Assembly (NCBI GenBank): GCA_905221605.1
Contig: CAJNDS010001158.1
Coordinates: forward strand, 647,501-711,500
Length of the DNA stretch: 64,000 nucleotides
Origin: Symbiodinium natans
Lineage: Eukaryota; Sar; Dinophyceae; Suessiales; Symbiodiniaceae
Direction of reading: 5' to 3'
Part shown: positions 42,292 through 53,660 of the stretch, piece after piece
How the letters are laid out: every line of letters starts with the position of its first letter
Numbering within the stretch: position 1 is the stretch's first letter
The notes under the pieces: generated by a model
What the model was told of the DNA's origin: nothing
Database searches by the model: none
The model's input: the letters and a program-made list of their open reading frames with translations, nothing else
Translations under genes and position numbers: made by a program

Positions 42292-43040
42292 GGTTGTGGT
42301 TACTGTAGCCATTGTAGCCGAAAATCACACGAAGCATCGTTAAGATTGAAGGGACGAATTTGCCATATTCTCCCACATTTCTGCGTCGCAGTTGGTAATT
42401 ACCCTGGCCGCGACCTCAGGGTTACCAGAACTCACAAAGGACTGCTTACGTTTGTCATGGAGGTTCGGTCCCGCTGCAAAGTCCTGAAACTCGGGCAGCA
42501 CACGTCTACAGACACTCAGTTGCCATCGCCTGTCTTTCGCTTTGCGCAAATCGGTGGCGTGGTGAATGCCGGCTTTCTCCTTGTTATAGGTTGCCCAGTT
42601 TGGTTGCTTACGTGTTTTTACGGTTTGGTGTGTCGTTCTTGGGGCTGATGAAGGCGTCGTAGACCCTTGCAAGCGGCATGTGGAGGTCTATTTGGAGGGC
42701 CTGGTACGCCGGACGTGCAATCAGTTGCGAGGCCACCGCCGGAGGGTGTGAGCCATGAAGTTTAGTCCGACTTCGACGAGAGCTGCAATCCCCATTCAAA
42801 AAAGTAAATGCTTCAACCTGAAGCCCGTTTTGGGGGTGTAGGGTTTAGGGGCCGATGTTGCCGCTTGTCCTGGCAGACCTTTGGGATCAACGCTTCCAGA
42901 TTGCCCTGGAGGCCCTGGGATCATACAGTTTTGCGCCGAAAGGGTTTGCAGCTGGGGGTGTGCCCGATTGTTTCCACTGTGGCCCCATAGTTCACATGTG
43001 GAACGGACCGATATAACACTGAAAGCTGCACACCCATGAG
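42292..43040. other. No recognisable gene
   Basis: A 100-codon + frame (42,346-42,648) and a 110-codon - frame (42,340-42,672) overlap almost fully. Neither has a known motif. Confidence 0.3.
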
Positions 43041-43132
43041 TTGGGATGTTCCCCTTATACTAACAGTCCTTAAGGGGGATTATAGCCCCTGTTATAATCC
43101 CGACTGTTGGTTAAACGGGGGAACATCCCAAC
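43041..43132. mobile_element. MITE family B, complete copy
   Basis: TTGGGATGTTCCCC at the left and GGGGAACATCCCAA at the right are perfect 14 bp inverted repeats. Inside, ACTAACAGTC and GACTGTTGGT continue the symmetry. CCCATG occurs just outside both ends (left followed by AG), a possible target duplication. Confidence 0.75.
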
Positions 43133-43860
43133 CCATGTCGTCTTTCCTTGACAACTTCCACGGCTTAGGGCTATCTGAGGGCATGTATACACTGTAAACC
43201 GATGCTGCACCAGGCCGAGCGCACCCGTTCGTGGCGCGCGGTGATTGAGAGCATCATGCAGCAGAGCTCAGAAGTTAAGTTCTTCAATCGGGGTGAAGGA
43301 GTGTTAGCTTGGGCTGAAAGGCTGGGGTCTTGGTTCCTCCATGGAACGCGGATCTGAGGGGGGCAAGAGGGCCTGGCGATTCCTGGTGCTTGCTTTACGG
43401 AGTGTTTACCGGTTTGGCATGTAAGGTAAAGCAGCGACGAGAGCGTTTGTCTAGGCCAGGCCCCATTCCCTCGAAGCCCCAGCTCGAGCCCCGCTACATT
43501 TCGCACATGCTTGGAACCTTCTCAGTGGCAGCAAGATGGCTTCCCAGCTTCTCTCGATTCATTCTGGGCCAGGAAATGCACCATCATGACACAAGGCCGT
43601 GAAAACCTTCAAATCCCCAAGCCCTCCAGCCAAACATGGAAACCCCGCAAGCCTCAAAGCCCCTATAAAGAACCATGCAGATGCGTAAAGCTTGCGCAAA
43701 GCGTGGTTCGCAGCCTAATCTTGGCTTGAAGACAAAGGCGGGTGCCGCATTTCGGAGGCACTGGCCTCTCGTCTCTCGTGCAGTCGTCATGTGCATTCGA
43801 GGATTCCGCTTACCGGTAGAAGGGCTTGGTTTGGGCTTGGGCTTGGGGTGTTCATTTACT
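43133..43860. other. No recognisable gene
   Basis: Frames of up to 112 codons overlap on both strands with no motif. Confidence 0.3.
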
Positions 43861-44067
43861 CTAAACCCCAAACCCGAAACCCTAAACCCTAAACCTTTGA
43901 GACAGCACAGGCCGGTTGAGACAAGGATCCCTTCTGGTCACCGGCAGGGGCAGAGCTTCACACGGTGTAGGTGTCCAACGCCAGAACTCCTGGACAAAGG
44001 CACAGGACCCTAGACCCTAAACCCTGAACCCTAAACCCTGAACCCTAAACCCCAAACCCTGAACCTT
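43861..44067. repeat. Two CCCTAAA arrays
   Basis: Imperfect arrays at 43,861-43,897 and 44,009-44,067, the second rich in CCCTGAACCC variants. Confidence 0.85.
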
Positions 44068-44146
44068 GGGGACGGCAGACGGCCTTCAAAAGTCACTGCA
44101 GCTTTGCCTTGTGAATGTGCCTTTGGCCACACACTGCTATGTACCC

Positions 44147-44256
44147 AGACCCTAATTCATAATAAGGATAGTATAAATTAGGGTCTATTCCTTAATTAAG
44201 GTATAGATCCTTAATATAAATTAGGGTCTATTGCTTAACTAAGGTATAAACCCTCC
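44147..44256. repeat. AT-rich element with 45 bp direct duplication and ACCCTAATT ends
   Basis: ATAAATTAGGGTCTATT occurs at about 44,172 and 44,217, each followed by a CTTAAYTAAGGTATA palindrome. An inverted AGACCCTAATT lies at 44,147-44,157, so the block can fold back. Confidence 0.7.
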
Positions 44257-45400
44257 GAGGGATTCTGGGACTCCATGTAGAATTTGCCTCTTCCGGATCC
44301 CAGGCTTCGTCGCAAAGGAGCTGACCTCCGATCTCCTGCAGACGTGCCGCTGCATCGTCTGTTGGGGTCAGATTGGCTGTCAGGGTCTAGGGCTTGCAGC
44401 TTGGGTCTACAACTATTCCCTGCCATTGCGACACCAGAAATTGCCAGCTTGGGAGATTCCCATTCCTCTTGCGAATTCTTTGGCTTCAAACATGTACGGT
44501 GTTTTCTTGGCTCTGTGGACTACACGACATGTACGCAAACTTGCCTGTCCCCATTGCATTGAGGTGCCTGTTCTGTACTTGGAATGATGCATCTCACACA
44601 TGGGCAACTTGGCCGAGAGCCCACCAGTGGCTATAGTGGTTGTGGCTTTTTGGATTGCAACTTTGGGGCGCTTTGGGCACACCAGGGCCGGAGCACTACA
44701 CTACATTCGAAGTCACAACCTGGCAATGTCCACCAGCCAGCTTGACTCAAGATCCTTTTTGGTGCAGCCATGGTCGTTTGCAAACCGCATGCCATGAACT
44801 CACATCTCAGAAGATCCCAATTGACTCCTCAGGAATGCCAGTGCGAGGACGGGGATGCACTTTTTCGAAGATGGCGCTGCCTGTCATTGCCACACACACG
44901 ACGGTTCCGAATCGGGGCAAGCGTGAGTTCGACCACAGACGAGACACATAGGACGTAGGCGGGAGCTCGGTTTTGGAAGCCGAAGGCGACTGCTTCGCGA
45001 GGACCGCGCGCCGGTCTGGAGCACGGTCCAGGGACGAAAATGAGGTCAGTTCTGCATGGGAGCGAGATTTTTGGACAAAAGCTCTGCGCTGCGCCGTAGC
45101 GAGAGCATCGCAAGGCCCCTACAAAACACCGCACAAGAATGCTCACGGTGCCACAGCGAGATTGCGGGGCCCGGCTGCCCACAGACCGGCACAGTGCCAC
45201 AGCTCCGAGTACCGAAATTAAAGCTAGGTTCAACCACTAGCGGGATGGGGGTCACGACATGGGGTCACACGGCCGACGTAGGAAGTGCTCAGGAAGTGCT
45301 TGAAGGTCCAATGCCACGAACCATATGATACCTCTTCTCATGTTAAGAGAAGTACGGAGATTCAAGGGCTTCTTTCGGGCTGAGTTAAAAGTCATGTTCT
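44257..45400. other. No recognisable gene
   Basis: Several + frames of 80-103 codons overlap - strand frames of up to 134 codons. No motif was recognised. Confidence 0.3.
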
Positions 45401-45557
45401 TTCAGTCCTGAACCCTAAACCCTCTTATAAATTGGTTTGTTTCTATCATCAGTTTGTTGGCGCTGGCTTATTTTTGCTTTTTCTCTGGGTGTCTGATCCT
45501 TCATGACGAGTGTCCATGGCCTTGTCTTTCCGTTCCGGAAGAAGCGGATGCCTAGTG

Positions 45558-45810
45558 TAGGGTTTAGGGTTTAGGGTTTAGGGTTTAGGGTTTAGGGTTT
45601 AGGGTTTAGGGTTTAGGGTTTAGGGTTTAGGGTTTAGGGTTTAGGGGATGCAGCGCTGGGTGAAAGAGGGCTTGAGAAAACTGTGTGTATGTGAGAAGGA
45701 GAGTTTCCAAACAGGCCAGGAAAGGGAGCTCAGAAAGCAGGGAGCGTGAGATTCAGGAAAGAACAAAAACAAACAGGGGTTTAGGGTTTAGGGTTTAGGG
45801 TTTAGGGTTG
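45558..45810. repeat. TTTAGGG arrays
   Basis: A 12-unit near-perfect array at 45,558-45,645 and a 4-unit array at 45,778-45,808, same orientation, 130 bp apart. Confidence 0.95.
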
Positions 45811-46087
45811 GAAAACGGCCTGCAACCATGTCAGACAACAGTGGGGGGCAACTGCTGGTGCTGGGTGATGCTTGCTGCTGCCGCTTCTACTGGTCTGGGT
45901 TCTCCGCTTTCGTTGCTCTTTTCGTCTGCCTCTCGTTTTCGATGTGCTTTTGATCTTTTGGTTTTTTTGCTTCGTTTGTTGATCTTGTTTCTGCTGTTTG
46001 CTGAACATGTGTTGTGAAAACTTCCGGCTTAATCCCCCGTGCAGTAGAGGGACTCAGAACCTCCAGGCTTGACTGATCACTCTACTG

Positions 46088-46297
46088 TCCCCTAAACCCT
46101 AAACCCTAAACCCTAAACCCTAAACCCTAAACCCTAAACCCTAAACCCTAAACCCTAAACCGAGCAGGATGTCAACCTTTGGTGTCCAGTGGGCCCGGGC
46201 GCGCGCCGCGGGCTCAACCGAATACACGGCAGGCGCGGACGAAGGGCATGGTGCCTGTGGGTTTAGGGTTTAGGGTTTAGGGTTTAGGGTTTAGGGC
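46088..46297. repeat. CCCTAAA array facing a TTTAGGG array
   Basis: CCCTAAA units at 46,091-46,160 and TTTAGGG units at 46,259-46,297 form an inverted pair around about 100 bp of GC-rich unique sequence. Confidence 0.95.
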
Positions 46298-46935
46298 TAA
46301 CAAGCACTAAGGGCTTTCGCGCTTCAATAGGGGGCTATTCAGAAACGATAGCAGCTTGCTACACTCATAAAGTCAAGTTGCTGTAGTGCGAGCGGATTTC
46401 CACAGCCAACTATTGAAGATGTGCTGGTGCACAAGCCGTTTGCCTTCAAAATGGTGTCTTCAAAGGGTCCAAGCCGAGTCCACGCTGGCATTCCCATCTT
46501 TAGACCCACCATGGGCTTGTTTTGCATCTGAGCAGGACATGCGGGGTCTCCGAAAAAAAGCTCTCGTTTTCCTTGCTGGCCATCTCGACCCGGCATGGCC
46601 ACACGTGGATGTGTGTGTGTGTGCGACACACCAAGCCCTACTGCTTCCAGAGGGCTCTAACAATCAATGCCTTCCACAGGTTACGGAACACCCTTGCTGA
46701 TTCTACTGTTGCTTCTGCAGCTTGAATCCTGTTTTGCGTGCTCCCAAATGTAAGGGTGCACACATGTGTGCCAAATTCCTGTGAGCAGTAAATCCAGAAT
46801 AAGGGCAGCAGTCGAGTCCCCTGTGAAAAACACTGCAGTGCCCACAGAAGCAGCTGCATTTGCCAGGTTTGGTGTTTTTTTACAGATAGCGTGTGAATCT
46901 CTCCAAGTGGTTGGAGCGATCCTCTACGGTAAACC
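46298..46935. other. No recognisable gene
   Basis: Overlapping + (104 codons, 46,386-46,700) and - (96 codons) frames with no motif; a short (GT)n lies at about 46,608-46,623. Confidence 0.3.
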
Positions 46936-47030
46936 CCAAAAAGTTGGAAACCGTTTTAAGGACAAATAGTGCTGGGATTCCCTATACTTTGCTCTTAGGG
47001 ATGGAGGCTATTGAGTTTCCAACTCTTTGG
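46936..47030. mobile_element. MITE-like element, TIR CCAAAAAGTTGGAAAC
   Basis: A 16 bp terminal inverted repeat with one mismatch (46,936-46,951 against 47,015-47,030) encloses 95 bp in total. The interior is non-coding. Confidence 0.7.
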
Positions 47031-47266
47031 CTTCTGCTAAAATGTGTATCCTATCTCTAAAGCCTCCCAATGTCTCAAAACATCAAGGACTCAGCAGGCC
47101 ATTGAGACATGTTACATTTTCTCTTATTGGGATTTTGAGAGGATCATATAGTTGAACTCAACGCCTCTTCATGCACTCTGCTGCCAGACCCACCAACTCG
47201 AACGCGTACAGCCACAGCCAGGTGGGGATTGTGAAGAAGCCCCAACTTGAATCAGAAAGGTTCTCA

Positions 47267-47696
47267 CCCTAAACCCTAAACCCTAAACCCTAAACCCTAG
47301 AGGTTCTCTAGTAGTTGTTGGCCTTGAGCAGCGGGGAGGCTTCTTTTGGTGGAGGGATTCAGGGGAAGATGTTTTTGTTGAACACGGTGCCAGGGCAGAG
47401 ATCATGGCACCATGTTAGGTATTGCGGACTTGACTTCATGTCCAGGGTCCCAAAGCCAAAGCCCAAGTCCTGGTTGTCTCAGGCCATCTCGGACCAATTC
47501 GTCCAAGAGCTGCTTGCCCAAATGGGAGCCTATGTTGGCAAACGTGTCCAGTAAGCCCCGAAAACCCTAAACCCTAAACCCTGAAAGGATCGGAAGAGAG
47601 AGCGAACAGCTGAACAGGATTGCCAGGCCGTAAGCCCTAATACCCCTAATACCTCCCATTCTACCCTAAACCCTAAACCCTAAACCCTAAACCCTG
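47267..47696. repeat. Three short CCCTAAA arrays
   Basis: Arrays at 47,267-47,299, 47,563-47,583 and 47,663-47,696. Between the first two lies a 79-codon + frame (47,315-47,554) with no confident family. Confidence 0.85.
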
Positions 47697-47749
47697 CTTC
47701 TAACCCCCCCTTATACCCAGCTTATACCCTTCCAGGGACTCCCAGACCC

Positions 47750-47853
47750 CTTCATTTAAGGAGTAATCCTTAGCATAAGAGGGTTCCTTATATGGTTTAA
47801 GGCTAAGGAATCTTCCTTAGCCCCTTATACCCCCGACACCCCCCCCCCCCCCA
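47750..47853. repeat. Foldback AT-rich segment and poly-C run
   Basis: GGCTAAGGAATCTTCCTTAG followed by CC is a near-perfect palindrome at about 47,801-47,822, with related AAGGAGTAATCCTTAGC upstream. A C-run follows at 47,838-47,852. Confidence 0.7.
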
Positions 47854-48364
47854 CTACACCCCCCCTTTACCTTGTACCCTAAGTCTAGCTCGAGCTGAGG
47901 CTCTTGGCGATCTACGCCCAACGGAGTCATCACTGGGATCCCTCTGATCTCATCGAGGCAGCTTGCAAGATGACGTCTTTGCCTTCTATGTAGGAAGTTT
48001 GGGGTTTGGGGTTTTGGGGTTTGGGGTTTGGGGGCTGCTGCCTTTTGAGATACCTGGGGGCCTAGAGCCGAAAAGTATGGGCTTTTGATGTGGAGATTGT
48101 TAATGGTGTTGGGAGAAGCGTTTTTTGTGGTCCCACTCTGCTTGCGCTTGCTGAAGGTTTCTTAGTGTGAAGGGCTGAGCCAGAACACCGAAGTCCATGG
48201 CGCGAGCGGAAGGAAGGTCATTCTAAGATGCACCTGGCAGTGTAGCGCGACGCCAAGGGGCCGCACTTTAGAGAAGTGATCATCTCTGTTTTGCTTCTAC
48301 TCATGTAGAGGGGCAATGAAAAATTGCAGGACCGGCGAGTAGGATGGAGGATCAGCAAGTCCAA

Positions 48365-48651
48365 GGGTTTAGGGTTTAGGGCTTAGGGCTTAGGGCTTAG
48401 GGCTTAGGGCTTAGGGCTTAGGGCTTCAAACTTCGGCTTCTCTTGTGGCAGGATGCCAGTCCGGCTGGCGAGCTGATGCTGTCCCAGAGCAAGCAAGGAG
48501 GGATTTAGGGTTTAGGGTTTAGGGTTTAGGGTTTAGGGAGTGCAGAGAGCAGGCTTTTGGAGTTGGGCTTGCGGTGCAGGGAGTCCGACTTCCAGACTTG
48601 GGAAGGAGCAGATGACCCTAAACCCTAAACCCAAACCCCAAACCCTAAACC
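48365..48651. repeat. TTTAGGG/GGGCTTA arrays and CCCTAAA array
   Basis: 48,365-48,427 shows homogenised GGGCTTA units, a point variant of the telomere-like unit spread over about seven copies. 48,504-48,540 is TTTAGGG and 48,616-48,651 is CCCTAAA. Confidence 0.9.
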
Positions 48652-48699
48652 TAATTGCCCTAGTCTTTGTGATGGGGCAGGGTTTTTGTTGGATCCATC

Positions 48700-49550
48700 C
48701 CGGGGGTCGTTTATTTTAGACCGCCCAGCTTCCCTTAGTTATTATTGGTATTGATACCAGAGCTTGCCGCGCGTTCTGTGCTCAACACACCGGTCATACA
48801 GCACTTGTTTAGTTGTAGCTGGGAGGCTAAGACGTACTGGACTTTTGAAGGTGTGAGTTTGCAAGAAATTCATGGGTAAGTGTGCAAGTTGATGGCAGAG
48901 AGCAGTCGTTCCGATCCTCGAATAGCACGAAGGCTGTAAGAGAGAACAGGGCTTGAGGCCATCTTGGTCTTAACAAGCAAGGGTGAAGGGCAACCAGTCT
49001 TGCAGCTGCGCCAAGGTGTGTGGTATGTGTGCTGTGTGTGCTGTGTGTGCTGTGTGGGGTGACTAGAGTAGAAGTAGAGTTTGAGTGGAGTAGAGTTGAG
49101 TAGAGAAGAGCAGAGTAGAGTAGTACTTTGGGATTGGGTGGGCTGCCAAGGCATGACGTGCAATTCCAACTCTGTGAGTTTGACAAGTACGAGCGCGCGC
49201 GGCTCGAACAAGGCCGCGTGCGCCGGTACGTCCATTCTGACGACAGCAACTCGTGTAACTCCGAACGGTGACCCTTGGGTTTGCTTTGATTGGGATGGTG
49301 AATCATCAAGGCTGTCGACAGCCATGCGGGCCAGAGCTGCCACAATCTTAGCAGGCGCGCAAGTCTGTCTAGGAGGCTCAGAAGCTTCAGTTTGCGGGAC
49401 AGTGCATGAATGCCGAATTTTCCCATGTCAAAACTTGAAGCGAGCCAATTCGAATGCAGCGGCCTGGCAAAAGCGGCAGCTGGCCTTCACAGAGAAGAGC
49501 CAGGGAAGTGAACCACCCTCCGAATAGGCATGGGTTTTGTGCAACAGGCC
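48700..49550. other. No recognisable gene
   Basis: A 199-codon - frame (48,827-49,426) and a 148-codon + frame (49,081-49,527) overlap. The former runs through TGTGTGTGC and GAGTAGAGTAGAG repeats (about 49,018-49,122), so neither is called a gene. Confidence 0.3.
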
Positions 49551-49553
49551 CAA

Positions 49554-49664
49554 CCTTGGGGACGAAATGAACCCTAAAAGGGTTTATGGTTCATATACCT
49601 GAATAGGAATTATAGTAGTAATAGGTATATGACCCCAAGTTTAGGGTTCATTTGGTCCCCAAGG
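49554..49664. mobile_element. MITE family A, copy 2
   Basis: Left end CCTTGGGGACGAAATGAACC, right end the complement of CCTTGGGGACCAAATGAACC. 111 bp; the interior holds TAATAGGTATATGACCCC and AGGAATTATAGTAGTA, shared with copies 3 and 4. Confidence 0.85.
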
Positions 49665-50610
49665 AAGACCACATCTCGGAGTTCGCTGCTGGTTCACCAG
49701 TGGTGGAAGCATTGGCAGGGCGTTGACAAGCGCCGCGCATCCTTGAATGTTTGTAAAACACTCCAGCAGTTTGCTGATGGCCCAGCGCCTCCAGTAGATG
49801 AGTGGCCTTGTCTAACCATGGTGAAACCCAAAAAAGCTGCGAACCCACCGAGCGCTGAGCGCTGATGGCTCCAGCGCAGGTGATGAGCAACCATTTCCTT
49901 GCGATGCAAGGTAAGAAGTGAAAAGTCTGCAGGTAAGCGTTTCGCTGCAGCTTAGTTCACCACCTCCCCCACCCCATCGATCACTGAGGCTCGGGTTTTA
50001 AGTTCGATTCAGGTTTCGAATCTCAAAAGCCTTGACATTGAAGCATCGGTAAGCATGGCCAGTCGCAGTAGCTAGCCAGGGCCACTAGCACTTGCAAGTA
50101 GACTGCAGGGGTTCGTCGGCGCATTCCTGGGAGCCATGGCGTCGATTTACTTGGGCTCAGTTCTGGGTGCTGTTGGGCACCTGGCCACTCTGTCAGTATT
50201 GGTCTGCTCTCCGTATGTCTTCTTGAGCCACACAGCGTAGAAACATGGCAATGTCAGTCTCGCGGAATGAAAGCTTCTGCACACGCAGTTTAGAGATCCC
50301 AGGGCCCAGAACAGGGTCAAACACTCTGGCCCTCACCGATTCCCGAAACTGTTTTGAGCACAAGCATGGGCCATACATGGGCCCACTTTGCAAACAGGTC
50401 GTTTTGGAGGGTTTAGAGTTTAGAGGGAGGGCTGACGCGCAAGGTTTACGTGCTTCGCGGCATGCAGCCTTCGCATACATAACCGATAGGGCCCCACTGT
50501 TCCACACGGCGACTTAGCTGCCAAAACATTTACTCTATCCAGGCTGGTGATTTCCCTTTGGCGGTCCATGCGCGTCGTATGGGCTTCGCTTACATGCGTG
50601 GGACATATTC
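49665..50610. other. No confidently recognisable gene
   Basis: A + frame at 49,629-49,865 (ending with a Lys-Pro-Lys-Lys-Ala segment) and a 90-codon + frame at 50,245-50,517 could be exons, but opposite-strand frames overlap both. Confidence 0.3.
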
Positions 50611-50612
50611 CC

Positions 50613-50723
50613 ACATGGGGGTTTACGATATTAGGGGTACCTTATTGGGGTCCTGATCATAAGGGGATCCTACAATTTGGGGATCTATATTGGGGATCCC
50701 CCACTTTCGCAAACCCCCACATG
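50613..50723. mobile_element. MITE-like element, TIR (CA)CATGGGGGTTT
   Basis: CACATGGGGGTTT and AAACCCCCACATG are near-perfect inverted ends. The interior has several GGGGATC-type repeats (GGGGATCC, GGGGATCT, GGGGATCCC). 111 bp. Confidence 0.65.
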
Positions 50724-50759
50724 CACCCTGCACTCTTCAAGCAACCTCAGACCCACAGT

Positions 50760-50845
50760 AAGAACCCCAAACCCTATAAACCCTATAAACCCTATCAACC
50801 CTGAGCCCTAAACCCTATACCCTATAAACCCTGAACCCTAAATCC
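50760..50845. repeat. CCCTATAAA variant array
   Basis: Units alternate between CCCTATAAA and CCCTAAA/CCCTGAA, a homogenised variant of the telomere-like unit. Confidence 0.8.
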
Positions 50846-50966
50846 TCCCTCCCCCAAACCCCGAGGCGAACTTCGGCCAGCTTTCTGAAGTTGGTCTTTC
50901 CCGAGCCCTGCACCGGGAGCGGGGGGTGGAGGGGTGGTTCAAGTTGGGAGCTCAAGTTGAAGTTTG

Positions 50967-51020
50967 GGGGGGGGGGGGGGGGAGTTAGGGTTTAGGGTTT
51001 AGGCTTAGGGTTTAGGGTTG
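50967..51020. repeat. Poly-G run and TTTAGGG units
   Basis: About 17 G, then four or five TTTAGGG-like units. Confidence 0.85.
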
Positions 51021-51339
51021 GTTACAAGACTTGGAAAAGTAATCTCCAGGCAACTCGGCCAGCAGCAGCCGGCGCAGTTCATACATGCCGTGAATGGAAG
51101 CCAACTAGGGGTGGGGGGGGAGGGGTGGGCGCCGTGCTTGTGATTTGTCTTGTAGTGGAGTGTTGTCTTTCCGCCACAGTCCCTTCCAAAATCTTAGGGA
51201 ACGATGTGCTTGCGACTTGTGAGGAAGCACAAACCATATGTTTCCAGCATCACTAGCTTAAAGGCGAAGATTTGAAGTAACGCGTCCCTCAGGCACAGCA
51301 CTCTGTAGCCAACACAATGCGTGTGTTGTTTCGGCAACC

Positions 51340-51762
51340 ATGACAGATTACAGACGGAAAGCATTTCTGATGCATGACTTCCTGCCAGCGCAGGAGAACA
51401 TGAACATTGCCAAGGTGGCCCTACAGCAGGTTGGGCTGGGGCTCGGGAAGTTTCGGGAATTTGGGGTCTTAAGGTCAGCAGTCGAAGGATTCAGCACCTG
51501 GGAATTCCCAACACAAACAGAACAGCAAACATCAATGTTGAAGGTAAAGACTCTAGTCAGCTTATCAATTGTAGAGTTTAAGGTTTTAGGGTTTCGGTTT
51601 CGGCCACCAAGCCAGAGGAATTGCATCAGGAAGCGTACGAACCCTTTAGAAAACCCAGCATTCCCGCATTTTGTTTGCAAATTGTTGGCGGGGGGATGGG
51701 GGGGCTGCCCCTTTCCTATTTTGGCATGTAGCGGACACAGTGGCTTTCCTTATGAAAAATAG
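51340..51762 (+). other. Open stretch of uncertain coding status
   Basis: A 140-codon frame begins MTDYRRKAFLMHDFLPAQEN. The first 60-70 codons look plausible; the rest runs through TTTAGGG-like sequence and G-rich repeat. A 110-codon - frame overlaps. No family is recognised. Confidence 0.25.
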
Positions 51763-52010
51763 GCCCCCCCCCCCCCTCAAATAAAAAAGGAAGATAAACA
51801 AACTCCACCCCCAACCCTAAAACCCTAAACTCGGTGGTCATGCTGACCCTGGTTGGTTCGTTACTGGTGGTCAATGTACCCACTCTGGAGATCTCGACAG
51901 GACTTGCCTCGCCCGCTTATGCCAGTGTGAGAGTCGAAACCCTAAACACAGTGAGTCTAGCCTTGGGAGCCTGGATGTTTCGAGAGCTCAGTTCGCATGG
52001 CGCGAGCTGA

Positions 52011-52311
52011 GGGTTTAGGGTTTAGGGTTTAGGGTTTAGGGTTTAGGGTTTAGGGTTTAGGGTTTAGGGTTTAGGGTTTAGGGTTTAGGGTTTAGGGAAA
52101 ATGGTCCGTGTTAATGGGGCAATGAGAGTACGCCCAGTACACCCCTACCAAGAGGTTGCAATCTCAAGCTGCGGCCCACAACGTAAACATCTATTACTTA
52201 TTTGCCTAAGAACCCTAAAAAAGGAAAATAATCCCTATATTGCCCTTATAAGGAAGAATATTTGCATTTTTTGGGAAGCCCAAACCCTAAACCCCAAACC
52301 CTAAACCCTAA
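52011..52311. repeat. TTTAGGG array, unique spacer, CCCTAAA array
   Basis: 12 near-perfect TTTAGGG units at 52,011-52,098 face CCCTAAA/CCCCAAA units at 52,280-52,311 across about 180 bp. Confidence 0.95.
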
Positions 52312-52394
52312 TGGACGAATGGACGGCCGACTGGAGGACTCCTTGGCCTTGCGGTTAGACCTTCTGGGCGCCTTGAAGGAGGACGAATGCTCTA

Positions 52395-52508
52395 CCTTAG
52401 GGATCAAAATGAACCCTAAAAGGGTTTAGGGCTCGTATACCTTAATAGAAATGTAGTAGTGTATAGGGTATATGACCCCAATTTTAGGGTTCATTTCGTC
52501 CTCTTAGG
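52395..52508. mobile_element. MITE family A, copy 3
   Basis: Ends CCTTAGGGATCAAAATGAAC and the complement of CCTAAGAGGACGAAATGAAC. The interior shares ATGACCCCAATTTTAGGGTT with copy 4. Confidence 0.85.
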
Positions 52509-52757
52509 TCATCACGCCTTGTGGCACACGGTGGCGCTTGCAAGTCGTCTCTTGACACGGCTACAAAGCTGTGGGGTCCCATGAGTTTGAAGCCCAAACC
52601 CTCAAGCCATCGAAAAGATGCCAGGACATCCGTGACCACTATGCGAACCACACAGGCCAGGTCGACACTCTGCCACTGGTCTCAGCACAAGTCTGATCCG
52701 GAGCAGACATCCCAACGGCCTGGACTGCCTGACTCACTGATCCTCACTTTCGAGAGC

Positions 52758-52968
52758 TCTCTCTCTCTCTCTCTGTCTCTCGCCTTCCCTCCCTCCCCTC
52801 CCTCCCCTCCCTCCCCTCCCTCCCCTCCCTCCCCTCGCTCCCCTCCCTCCCCTCCTCCCCCCTCCCTCCCCTCCTCCCCCTCCCCTCCCCTCCCCTCCCT
52901 CCCTCCCTCCCCTCCCTCCCTCCCCTCCCTCCCCTCCTTCCCCTCCCTCCCTCCCTCTCTCTCGCAGA
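52758..52968. repeat. Polypyrimidine CT/CCCT tract
   Basis: A short (CT)n then about 190 bp of TCCCTCCC and TCCCC units with almost no purines. Ser/Pro- and Gly/Glu-rich frames across it are artefacts. Confidence 0.95.
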
Positions 52969-53117
52969 CTCGGCTCACCAACTAACCCCCGACACAAGTA
53001 CAAGGGCATGTAGAGTCGTGGAGAGCTGGTGCAGCCGTGAGTGTCGCTCTCTCCATTTGTCGGGAGCAAAAACACAAAGAGCCCAGAGTGCCACGTGTGA
53101 CTTGTTGAAGAACGACT

Positions 53118-53276
53118 TAGGGGCTGAGTAGTTAACCCTTAACCTCTGTCGTAAGTACATTATATCCATATATATATATACACGTGTATATATATATATA
53201 TGTATGTATATGTATTTTTGATTCTATTGCAAAAACAAGGGTTAACCTTGTTGGGGGCTAGGTTATTCAGCCCCTA
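53118..53276. mobile_element. Foldback element, ends TAGGGGCTGA, with palindromic AT core
   Basis: TAGGGGCTGA and TCAGCCCCTA form the ends, and GTTAACCCTT faces AAGGGTTAACC further in. The core contains a (TA)n palindrome centred on CACGTG (about 53,167-53,203). Confidence 0.65.
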
Positions 53277-53348
53277 CAACGAGGTTGATCATCACCACGT
53301 TGCTGTTCACATTTGGCCTTGCCACCCTGCAGTCTCTTGGGCATCAGT

Positions 53349-53421
53349 AGGGTTTAGGGTTTAGGGTGTAGGGTTTAGGGTTCAGGGTTCAGGGTTCAGG
53401 GTTTAGGGTTTAGGGTTTAGG
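53349..53421. repeat. TTTAGGG array with TTCAGGG variants
   Basis: About ten units, including three consecutive TTCAGGG. Confidence 0.9.
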
Positions 53422-53660
53422 TTGCCGACTTCGGGTTCCCATGAGCTTCGATGACTGGAGGGCTGTTGGTGTGGAGCCGGTGTGGAAGACAGCAGTGCCG
53501 TGTCATCATATGGCCCTCATGGCCCTCAGTGCAGCTCAACACGGTGGGGGGGTGGGCTGCTCTTCGTGTAGAAAAAAACTCTTGGAAAGTGTCCAACCCA
53601 GAGCTTCTGGCTCGACATTTCTCAACCCTGATCATGTCAGGGCTCGCACTCTTCTTTCAG

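Noticed and set aside
47315-47554. Possible copia-type RNase H fragment (LALSSGEASFGG)
   Set aside because: Only about a dozen residues resemble the LSSGEAE motif; the following residues do not fit the family.
48827-49426. 199-codon - strand frame
   Set aside because: Crosses TGTGTGTGC and GAGTAGAGT repeats, giving Ser/Thr/His runs; no motif.
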